Position numbers and translations under genes: made by a program
Origin: Methanosarcinaceae archaeon
GTDB lineage: Archaea > Halobacteriota > Methanosarcinia > Methanosarcinales > Methanosarcinaceae
Reading direction: 5' to 3'
Assembly: GCA_020793555.1 (NCBI GenBank)
Contig: DQIO01000323.1
Coordinates: 8,809 to 22,925, forward strand
DNA: 14,117 bases
Shown here: positions 1 through 6,480 of the stretch, one piece after another
How the letters are laid out: every line of letters starts with the position of its first letter
Position numbering within the stretch: position 1 is the first letter of the stretch
Notes under the pieces: model-generated
Told to the model about the DNA's origin: nothing
The model's database searches: none
The model's input: the letters and a program-made list of their open reading frames with translations, nothing else

Positions 1-45
1 AGTTTTGTCGTAAAGATAATTACGCATTAGTTCAATCATTCTTTC

Positions 46-846
46 ATGCAAAAACGTATCGCTGTGATTTTTGACAGTGCAGGAACCCTTTTACATATGT
101 ATCGTGTGGCAAAAGACCTTAACACTGGTTGTGTGCTCGAAAAGATCGAAAGTACTGCACTGGTCGCAAAAAAGCCACATCAAGCACTTGTTGTTCTTCA
201 TGTTGACCCTAATACAATATTGGAGCACGATCCGGGCATTTCGCTTATCAAGTTCATCAATGACAATGATATCGCAATCGATATAAGTTGCTCAAGCAGT
301 CCTTTTACAATTGATATGGCACTCGATGTCATCAGAAAGGACAAAGTTTCAATAGGCGATTTGCATACCGTACTCAATTGTGTAACCGGACAGTGCCCGA
401 ACATATTTTATATTGCAGTAGGTGTTATTGTGGATTCACAGAATGGCACAATCCCTTATGTATTGAGTACGGGCGGACAGGTTTTTAAAAATACCTCAAA
501 GACCGTTGAAACATTGGGTAAATGTGGGATTGATACGTATATCGCATCCGGGGATAGTATGCGTAACCTGCGGCAACTTGCAAAATATGTGCAGATCCCG
601 ATAGAGAGGGTTTTTGATATTGCTACGACGCATGATAAAGAACACATAGTCCTCGAAATGAAGAAAAAATACGATACGGTAGTGATGGTGGGGGATGGTC
701 TCAACGATATTCTTGCACTTAGGGCAGCAGATGTGGGAGTTATGACAATTCAGCAGGGAGATGTGAGACCAAACAAATTAAAGAATGCTGCAAACATAAT
801 AATAGAAGATATTTCAGAAATTATTAACATAATTGATAATGTATGA
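46..846 (+). CDS. Soluble HAD-superfamily protein with P-type-ATPase-like catalytic motifs
   Basis: This 266-residue protein has no membrane segments. Motif I is FDSAGT (D10-T14): the nucleophile Asp is present, but the second Asp of ordinary HAD phosphatases (DxDxT) is replaced, as in the DKTGT motif of P-type ATPases. Motif II is SGDS (168-171). The last motif is GDGLND (216-221) followed by ALRAADVGV, again very like the P-type hinge region. About 155 residues separate motifs I and II and would form a cap or nucleotide-binding domain; this stretch holds a CVTGQC segment. It resembles the soluble P-type-ATPase-like phosphatases of methanogens (COG4087 type) but is longer. An in-frame stop at 28-30 makes ATG 46 the first possible start; no clear ribosome binding site precedes it. 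It lies upstream of the MCR-activation cluster, separated by a promoter-like gap, so it is probably a separate transcript. The substrate is unknown. The family call is firm; any link to MCR is only by position. Confidence 0.85.
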   Translation: MQKRIAVIFDSAGTLLHMYRVAKDLNTGCVLEKIESTALVAKKPHQALVVLHVDPNTILEHDPGISLIKFINDNDIAIDISCSSSPFTIDMALDVIRKDKVSIGDLHTVLNCVTGQCPNIFYIAVGVIVDSQNGTIPYVLSTGGQVFKNTSKTVETLGKCGIDTYIASGDSMRNLRQLAKYVQIPIERVFDIATTHDKEHIVLEMKKKYDTVVMVGDGLNDILALRAADVGVMTIQQGDVRPNKLKNAANIIIEDISEIINIIDNV

Positions 847-871
847 CCAATGACTAAAATGTCTGATTGTG

Positions 872-889
872 TCACACGCATGTGATTTT
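872..889 (+). terminator. Possible terminator after the HAD gene
   Basis: The arms TCACA (872-876) and TGTGA (881-885) flank a 4-base loop and are followed directly by TTTT (886-889). It lies 26 bases after the HAD stop codon. The stem is short, so termination is plausible but weakly supported. The second arm also belongs to a 9-mer repeated near the A2 promoter. Confidence 0.35.
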
Positions 890-958
890 AAAAGTTAACA
901 GTGCACAAATAATACGTTATGTTTATGTAGTGCTTTAAATATTATAATTTATGTTCAT

Positions 959-977
959 GTTAATTTAATTAATTAAC
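959..977. repeat. AT-rich inverted repeat upstream of the A2 gene
   Basis: The arms GTTAATT (959-965) and AATTAAC (971-977) are perfect complements around TAATT. The stretch is almost pure A and T, so chance is a real alternative. It lies between two TATA-like boxes, near 934-946 and 992-1001. Confidence 0.3.
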
Positions 978-983
978 AATATT

Positions 984-1002
984 CAAAAGTGAATTATATA
1001 AT
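984..1002 (+). promoter_or_regulatory. Candidate archaeal promoter (BRE and TATA box) for the MCR-activation cluster
   Basis: A purine-rich BRE-like stretch AAAAGTGA (985-992) runs into ATTATATAAT (993-1002). Archaeal transcription usually starts about 25 bases after the TATA centre, which would place the start near 1020-1027, inside the palindrome at 1005-1029. Other TATA-like stretches occur at 934-946 (TTTAAATATTATA) and near 1055-1063, so which box is used cannot be decided from sequence alone. Confidence 0.45.
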
Positions 1003-1004
1003 CT

Positions 1005-1029
1005 GGTTTTGCATGTGATATGCAAAACC
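1005..1029. promoter_or_regulatory. Perfect 10+10 bp palindrome, candidate operator or 5' leader hairpin
   Basis: The arm GGTTTTGCAT (1005-1014) and its exact complement ATGCAAAACC (1020-1029) flank the spacer GTGAT. It starts 3 bases after the best TATA-like box and would overlap the predicted transcription start, the classic place for a repressor operator. If transcription starts further upstream, the same sequence would form a stable hairpin in the leader RNA. It sits about 75 bases before the A2 start codon. Confidence 0.6.
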
Positions 1030-1044
1030 CTTAAGTAACTTAAG
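1030..1044. promoter_or_regulatory. Second perfect palindrome abutting the first
   Basis: CTTAAGT (1030-1036) and ACTTAAG (1038-1044) are perfect complements around a single A. It begins on the base after the 25-bp palindrome ends. Two different symmetric sites end to end suggest binding of one or two dimeric regulators. Confidence 0.45.
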
Positions 1045-1102
1045 CTAAATAGCAATTTAAATAAAACATCACATCATCCTATCTTGGCGGAGGAACATAT
1101 AA

Positions 1103-2710
1103 ATGGCATTGTTCATAGAGGTAAAAAACCTGACCATAGAATACGAAGGGGTCAAGGTACTAAACAACATTAACCTTAATATTAACGAAGGAGAGGTCGT
1201 TGGCATATTGGGTAGAAGTGGAGCTGGCAAGACAATTCTTATGCACGTCTTGCGAGGTGTTGAAGAATATCAGAATATCAGTGGAGAAGTAATCTACCAT
1301 CTGGCTCGCTGTGGAAAATGCGGTAACATAGAACCGCCAAGTAGAGTGGGGCAGAAATGTAAATACAGTGGTGAAATTCTTCAGTCCTATGAGGCTGATC
1401 TTGTCAAACTTCCGGCACATGACACTCAAAGAAAAGAGATCACAAAAAGAATTGCAATTATGCTCCAGCGTACATTTGCATTGTATGGCGATGAGAGGGT
1501 CATTGTAAATGTCATGAATTCCCTGACAGAGATCGGGCATTCGAATGTTGATGCATTGCCAAAAGCAGTGGAACTTTTAGATGATGTACAGATGTCTCAT
1601 CGTATGATGCATATAGCGCGTGACTTAAGCGGTGGTGAGAAACAGAGAGTCGTTCTTGCAAGACAACTTGTAAGGGATCCAATGATACTCCTTGCAGATG
1701 AACCGACAGGTACTCTTGATCCAAACACTGCCAAAATAGTCCATAATGTTATCATGAAGGCAGTGAAAGAATACAATATGCCGATGGTTATCACATCCCA
1801 CTGGTCAGAAGTAATAGAAGAATTGGCAGACAAAGCAATTTTCCTTGAGGATGGAAAAATTGTCAGTGAGGGAGATTCTAAAAAAGTTTCTGCAGATTTC
1901 ATGAAACATGTCGGTGAGGTCGAAAAACATGCTGATGTCGTAGTTGGCGAACCGATAATAAAAGTGAAAAACCTTGTCAAGAAATACATTTCAGTTGACA
2001 GGGGTGTTGTGCGTGCAGTAAATGATATCTCATTTGATGTAATGGAAGGGGAGATATTCGGTCTTGTAGGTGTGAGCGGTGCAGGAAAAACCACAACTTC
2101 CGAGATATTGATGGGTGTGATACAGCCAACAAGCGGCAGTATTGATGTAAGGGTTGGCGACGAATGGGTGGATATGACAATCCCGGGCCCTGATAAAAGG
2201 GGACGTGCCACCAAGTATATGGGTATATTGCACCAAGAATACGGATTGTATCCACACAGGACGATCATTGATAATTTAACAGAGTCGATTGGCCTGGATC
2301 TGCCTTATGAACTTGGTGTAAGGAAAGCTTTAAAAACACTTCAAGTCACAGGCTTTACAGAGGAAAAGGCAAAATTCATATTATCTAAGATGGCAGATGA
2401 GTTAAGTGAAGGGGAGCGGCACAGGGTTGCACTGACCCAGATCCTCATCAAAGAACCAAAGATCATCATCATGGATGAGCCTACAGGTACGATGGACCCG
2501 ATAACAAAAATGGAGGTCACAAAATCGATTCTAAAAGCACGGGCAGAGATGGGTGAGACCTTTGTGATCGTATCACATGATATGGACTTTATACTTGAGG
2601 TATGTGATCGCGTAGCACTGATGAGGGCAGCGAAGATCACAGATATAGGGGAGCCCGAAACAGTATTATCAGAACTCACTGAAAATGAACGGATCGAGGC
2701 GGAGGAATGA
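1103..2710 (+). CDS. atwA: Methyl-coenzyme M reductase system, component A2 (twin ABC ATPase)
   Basis: This soluble 535-residue protein has two ABC ATPase domains and is the ATP-binding component A2 needed for reductive activation of MCR. Domain 1 has Walker A GRSGAGKT (37-44), signature LSGGE (175-179), Walker B LLADE (D199, E200) and switch His233. Domain 2 has Walker A GVSGAGKT (323-330), a degenerate signature LSEGE (434-438), Walker B IIMDE (D458, E459) and an SHD switch. A cysteine-rich insertion after the first Walker A (C70, C73, C86) looks like a small metal-binding ribbon, but only three Cys are seen. No membrane segment or permease partner is present, as expected for A2. The length fits the family. 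GGCGGAGG at 1086-1093 lies 9 bases before ATG 1103. It heads the cluster, behind the palindromic control region. Confidence 0.95.
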   Translation: MALFIEVKNLTIEYEGVKVLNNINLNINEGEVVGILGRSGAGKTILMHVLRGVEEYQNISGEVIYHLARCGKCGNIEPPSRVGQKCKYSGEILQSYEADLVKLPAHDTQRKEITKRIAIMLQRTFALYGDERVIVNVMNSLTEIGHSNVDALPKAVELLDDVQMSHRMMHIARDLSGGEKQRVVLARQLVRDPMILLADEPTGTLDPNTAKIVHNVIMKAVKEYNMPMVITSHWSEVIEELADKAIFLEDGKIVSEGDSKKVSADFMKHVGEVEKHADVVVGEPIIKVKNLVKKYISVDRGVVRAVNDISFDVMEGEIFGLVGVSGAGKTTTSEILMGVIQPTSGSIDVRVGDEWVDMTIPGPDKRGRATKYMGILHQEYGLYPHRTIIDNLTESIGLDLPYELGVRKALKTLQVTGFTEEKAKFILSKMADELSEGERHRVALTQILIKEPKIIIMDEPTGTMDPITKMEVTKSILKARAEMGETFVIVSHDMDFILEVCDRVALMRAAKITDIGEPETVLSELTENERIEAEE

Positions 2711-2786
2711 TCTTAAGATTAATGCCATTTTATTTCACCTCTGCCTAAAATTCCCAACTTTAAAACAATTGACAGGAGGCGCTCGT

Positions 2787-4340
2787 ACGAGTAATAAAAT
2801 AACGGTAGAGGTTAATGAACAAGAAATAACATTACCTGAGGGAGCAACACTTGCAGAAGGGCTCAGTGCTTCAAACACTCCCCATAAAGATGGTACTGCA
2901 ATTGGAATACTCAAGGAAAGCACTGAGCGCAAAAGCGGTGATGTCACTGAGTATACCATCACAACTCCAAAAGGCGAATTCAAAATCGAACTTACAGGTG
3001 CGGACGAAGCATCCAAACAAATATGGTCTGAGCATTACAAGGATTACGAAGGCACGCTCATCCGATGGATAAGCAAGGATGCTGTAGCTTTTGGACCTTT
3101 TGAGACTGATATAAAACCAACACGTGGTGCCAGGAATTTTGAACGTTTTGAGGTGGTGTTTGGAGCGGGCGGATTTGATCCCAAAAACACTCACCTGATA
3201 TTAACAAAGAACCGTCACACTTCTGATTACGGTTCTCCGGAAAATGGAACATTCGCAAAGATCATAAGTGGTAAGAATGTTTTACTTGAACTTAATAAAA
3301 GTGATGTAATAATCCATATTGAACCTGTCATTGAATGGGAGAAGATGGCAGAGCGTATCTGCACGACCGATCTTTCCACACAACTCGATGATGGAGTTAA
3401 GATATTCACTTATTTTGAAGTTGAACTTGCACCCTTGGCACCAAATGGTGCGGAACATTTTCTATCACTCACACGTGATGGGACATTTAAAGTTGGTGTG
3501 GTATCAAGTTCATTCATTTCCGATGACAATCTACAAGGAGAAATGTGCGATTATGAGAACTTTGAGCCAAGGGTTGTTGGCACGGTTTCGATACGTACTG
3601 TCGGTAACGGTAATGGGCGGGCATACATCTCTTGCGATGACCGGACTTCCAGTATCATGCATTCTGTTGTGGGGCATGTCACAAAAGGGATCGAACTTGT
3701 AAAACTGGCGCAATCGGGGCAACATCTCGATGTCGAGATCATCCCTCGTCCGATAACGATACTTGGAATGAGTTTCAATGAAGCGGAAAAGCAATTATCA
3801 GAGTTTGGTGTGAAACTTGTCAGGGATGGGCATACCGAGGATGATGCAATCATTGTTATACAGACCCCGCCGACCACAATTGAGATTCTGGGGGCTGCAA
3901 AGGTTAAAGCATTTGGAGTACCGAACTCAAAACTTGTGAGGATAGAATTGTACGATGATCTTGCACCAAAGACCCTTAATTTCTTCAGGCATGCGATTGG
4001 GCTTCAGTTCAAGCCGGTCGGACCTTTACCCGTTTTGATGACATATGAAAACACCTATATATTCAAGGCAGAGCGGGAAGCTGAAAAATATAAAGAGATC
4101 ATGCCGGAGAATAGTCCAAAGGACAAGGTGTTATCTGGTGAAATAGGAGTTACCAACCAGTCTGCAAGACGAATGGGGATGGTTGGCGTAAAGACTGAAG
4201 ATGATGATCTGTTTGGACCGACAGGTGAGAGATTCACCAGCACAAATATCATCGGTCGCATTCTGGATATTGATAAACTTAAACATTTCAAGGACGGCGA
4301 TATAATGTATGTGACTGAATCGATTGAGGAGGCGGAGTGA
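2787..4340 (+). CDS. mmp3: Methanogenesis marker protein 3 (MCR-activation complex subunit, UPF0288 type)
   Basis: Mmp3 is found in MCR-containing archaea and is reported in the MCR activation complex. Read from 2787 it has 517 residues, normal for the family. The N-terminus (ITVEVNEQEITLPEGATLAEG) resembles a ubiquitin/ThiS-like fold. Two later segments look like cyclophilin cores: FEVELAPLAPNGAEHFLSL (about 209) and VRIELYDDLAPKTLNFF (about 383). The start is odd. The only good ribosome binding site, GGAGG (2775-2779), is followed 7 bases later by ACG-AGT-AAT-AAA, exactly where an ATG is expected; no in-frame ATG, GTG or TTG exists between that site and the conserved N-terminus. The alternatives are ATG 2685, which overlaps the A2 gene by 26 bases, and TTG 2769; neither has a ribosome binding site, and both add residues unlike a domain. 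ACG is therefore an inferred start; a T-to-C change or a sequence error would look the same. The stop overlaps the mmp6 start (TGATG). Confidence 0.88.
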   Translation, partial: TSNKITVEVNEQEITLPEGATLAEGLSASNTPHKDGTAIGILKESTERKSGDVTEYTITTPKGEFKIELTGADEASKQIWSEHYKDYEGTLIRWISKDAVAFGPFETDIKPTRGARNFERFEVVFGAGGFDPKNTHLILTKNRHTSDYGSPENGTFAKIISGKNVLLELNKSDVIIHIEPVIEWEKMAERICTTDLSTQLDDGVKIFTYFEVELAPLAPNGAEHFLSLTRDGTFKVGVVSSSFISDDNLQGEMCDYENFEPRVVGTVSIRTVGNGNGRAYISCDDRTSSIMHSVVGHVTKGIELVKLAQSGQHLDVEIIPRPITILGMSFNEAEKQLSEFGVKLVRDGHTEDDAIIVIQTPPTTIEILGAAKVKAFGVPNSKLVRIELYDDLAPKTLNFFRHAIGLQFKPVGPLPVLMTYENTYIFKAEREAEKYKEIMPENSPKDKVLSGEIGVTNQSARRMGMVGVKTEDDDLFGPTGERFTSTNIIGRILDIDKLKHFKDGDIMYVTESIEEAE

Positions 4341-4780
4341 TGACGATTCATGAAGATGGGACTCTCACAAAACTTGTTGTGATAAGTTCTGACAGTGTAT
4401 TGCCGATCGATGCTGCACTTGAGATATACGAATCCGAAACGAATATCACAATTAAGGAAACATGCTTTGGTACGATGGTGACCGGTCCTGAGGATACAGT
4501 CAATAAGGTTGTCAAGGAAGTTGTTGAAATGGATAAGAACCACATTTTCGTAAAAGAGAGAGGATTCCCTCCCGGTGATGACAGGCGTTGCCGTGCAGGT
4601 CGGGGTGGCGGTCCAAGACCTGGATTCCATTTCCTGCGAAACGAGATAGGAATGTTGCCGATCATTGGAAAAGCACTGGATGATTATGATAATAACGTAC
4701 CTCTTGAGAAAGTCATACGCCCTGAAAAACTGAAAGTATCGCATTTGAAAGACATTATTAAATCTGAAATTACGAGGTGA
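4340..4780 (+). CDS. mmp6: Methanogenesis marker protein 6
   Basis: This small soluble protein of 146 residues matches the Mmp6 family, whose members occur only in organisms with MCR; its biochemical role is unknown. Features seen are an N-terminal alpha/beta part, then a Gly/Arg-rich stretch CRAGRGGGPRPG (C84 onward), and a helical C-terminus. The start chosen is ATG 4340, which shares its A with the mmp3 stop (TGATG) and lies 7 bases after GGAGG (4328-4332). A GTG directly before it (4337) is in frame but is less well placed. The overlap implies translational coupling to mmp3. The call rests on recognised sequence character and on its place between mmp3 and mmp5. Confidence 0.88.
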   Translation: MTIHEDGTLTKLVVISSDSVLPIDAALEIYESETNITIKETCFGTMVTGPEDTVNKVVKEVVEMDKNHIFVKERGFPPGDDRRCRAGRGGGPRPGFHFLRNEIGMLPIIGKALDDYDNNVPLEKVIRPEKLKVSHLKDIIKSEITR

Positions 4781-4784
4781 GACA

Positions 4785-5237
4785 TTGACAAAAGTTTTTA
4801 TTTATCCAACAAACAGTCTGATCCTATCCGATCTGATCGAACGTTTCGGTCACACCCCCCTTGCTATGATGGAAGGGGTGCACGATAAAATAACGACTAT
4901 CGGTATTGATTCACCTCCGCTCAATATTACACCGGAGGACCCGAAATATGGTTTGAAATACGCGGCAGTCGAAGTTCCAGCAGGAGTGCGTGGAAGAATG
5001 TCGATTGTGGGACCTCTCATTGATAAGGCGGAAGCAGCAATCATTGTTGACGATGCTGCCATCAGTTTTGGTTGTATGGGATGTGCACGTACCAACGAAT
5101 TGACAAAATTCCTGACAAGGGATAAAGATATTCCTGTCCTTGAACTTGTGTATCCATATTCGGATGCAGAGGGAAAGGATTTTGTCTACAAGATCGGTGA
5201 GTTTTTAAACTCACTTCCAAAGGAGGAACAATCATGA
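4785..5237 (+). CDS. mmp5: Methanogenesis marker protein 5
   Basis: A 150-residue soluble protein of the Mmp5 family (conserved start KVFIYPTNSLILSDLIERFGH), restricted to MCR-containing archaea; its exact function is unknown. A GCMGC motif (C97, C100) sits in a Gly-rich loop and could bind a metal or Fe-S cluster or act as a redox pair; this is inference. The start is TTG 4785, four bases after GAGGTGA (4774-4780) and 4 bases after the mmp6 stop; no ATG is available near the conserved N-terminus. The 3' end overlaps mmp15 (ATGA at 5234-5237), so the two are probably translationally coupled. Confidence 0.9.
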   Translation: MTKVFIYPTNSLILSDLIERFGHTPLAMMEGVHDKITTIGIDSPPLNITPEDPKYGLKYAAVEVPAGVRGRMSIVGPLIDKAEAAIIVDDAAISFGCMGCARTNELTKFLTRDKDIPVLELVYPYSDAEGKDFVYKIGEFLNSLPKEEQS

Positions 5238-6478
5238 GTGAAAAAGACCAGCGTGTGAAAGTTGCTCTTGTTTCTTGTGGTTCTGAATTTGCAGGTGTTC
5301 AACCACAACTGGATTCTGCAGCCGAGCAGGTCAATGCACAACTTATCTATCCGGAAATGGATATTTCGAGTCTTGATACAATTGAGATGGAGTTTGGTCT
5401 TCAGGTTGCAAGTGCAGACCTGAAACTCATGATGGCACGTGCAAAGGCGGTTGTCGAAGGAACTGCACATGTGGACGGAGTTTTTGTAACATCATGTTTC
5501 AGGTGTGCAGAGGCTGCAATAGTCAGGAACGAGGTAAGGAGGTATATTCACCAAAATTCCGAGATTCCTGTTATCAGTTATTCATTTACAGAGCGTACAA
5601 CAGCGGCAACATTGCTGACACGTATGGAAGCACTTACTACCATTGCGAGGCGCAGACATTTGCTTGCAAGGGAAAAACAGAGCGGAATTACTGTTGGACT
5701 TGATTCGGGATCAACTACAACCAAAGCTGCTGTCATGCGAGATAATAAGCTCATAGGCGAGGGCTGGGTTCCAACTGTCAATGTAATTGAAAGTGCCAGA
5801 AAAGCATACGATATTGCACTTGAACAGTCCGGGATCAAAGAAGAGGATGTTCAGGCAATCGGGACTACCGGATACGGAAGATTCCTGCTTGGTGAGCATT
5901 TTAATGCGCAACTCGTCCAAGAAGAGATTACTGTGAACTCAAAGGGTGCAGTATATCTTGCAGACACACAAAAAGGTCCTGCTACTGTAATTGATATTGG
6001 AGGAATGGACAACAAAGCGATATCAGTCGAGGACGGAATTCCTGGAATGTTCACAATGGGCGGCATCTGTGCCGGTGCATCAGGACGTTTCCTTGATATG
6101 ACGGCAAAAAGACTTGGAGTTGAGATCACCGAACTTGGAAAACTTGCAGTAAAAGGTATGCATGATAAAGTGGAGATGAACAGTTATTGTATCGTGTTCG
6201 GTATCCAGTCACTTGTCAATTCACTTGCACAAGGTTCGGCTGCACAGGATGTCGCGGCTGCGGCATGCCACAGTGTTGTTGAACAGATATTCGAGCAGCA
6301 GTTGCAGGAAGTTGAAGTAAAGGAGCCTCTGATCCTTGTTGGTGGTTCTTCACTTATCGAAGGTGTTCCAAAAGCACTTGGCGACCTGCTTAAGATCGAT
6401 GTTGTCGTGCCGCCACATTCGCAGTTGATCGGTGCGATTGGTGCTGCATTGCTGGCGTCTGGTTATGTGGAGGAGTAG
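5234..6478 (+). CDS. mmp15: Methanogenesis marker protein 15 (BadF/BcrA/HgdC-like ATPase)
   Basis: A 414-residue protein with an N-terminal domain of about 140 residues, specific to this family, holding C15 and the pair C88-x2-C91, followed by an ASKHA-fold ATPase domain. The ATPase begins with GLDSGSTTTKAAV (phosphate 1), then DIGGMDNKA (phosphate 2), and later LILVGGSS (nucleotide site). It keeps both cysteines that in 2-hydroxyacyl-CoA dehydratase activases bridge one [4Fe-4S] cluster across a homodimer: C279 in GGICAGASGRFLD and C319 in NSYCIVFG, 40 residues apart. Such activases couple ATP hydrolysis to delivery of very low-potential electrons, which suits MCR activation, but that role here is inference. 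GGAGG (5222-5226) lies 7 bases before ATG 5234, and the start overlaps the mmp5 stop. The stop codon is TAG. Confidence 0.93.
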   Translation: MSEKDQRVKVALVSCGSEFAGVQPQLDSAAEQVNAQLIYPEMDISSLDTIEMEFGLQVASADLKLMMARAKAVVEGTAHVDGVFVTSCFRCAEAAIVRNEVRRYIHQNSEIPVISYSFTERTTAATLLTRMEALTTIARRRHLLAREKQSGITVGLDSGSTTTKAAVMRDNKLIGEGWVPTVNVIESARKAYDIALEQSGIKEEDVQAIGTTGYGRFLLGEHFNAQLVQEEITVNSKGAVYLADTQKGPATVIDIGGMDNKAISVEDGIPGMFTMGGICAGASGRFLDMTAKRLGVEITELGKLAVKGMHDKVEMNSYCIVFGIQSLVNSLAQGSAAQDVAAAACHSVVEQIFEQQLQEVEVKEPLILVGGSSLIEGVPKALGDLLKIDVVVPPHSQLIGAIGAALLASGYVEE

Positions 6479-6480
6479 AG

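Noticed and set aside
847..1102. Possible RNA gene in the AT-rich gap
   Set aside because: Hairpins exist, but there is no tRNA cloverleaf, no C/D or H/ACA box set, and no GC-rich structured core. The symmetric elements fit operator or leader roles better.
1597..2268. 223-codon open frame on the - strand
   Set aside because: It lies wholly inside component A2 between its two ATPase motifs. The translation is Ser/Thr/Pro-rich with no domain, as expected of an antisense shadow.
2685..2786. N-terminal extension of mmp3 from ATG 2685 or TTG 2769
   Set aside because: Neither start has a ribosome binding site. ATG 2685 overlaps the A2 gene by 26 bases, and the added residues do not resemble a domain. 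Frame openness alone does not support it.
4055..4744. 229-codon open frame on the - strand across mmp3 and mmp6
   Set aside because: It is antisense to two confident genes with ribosome binding sites and shows no recognisable motif.
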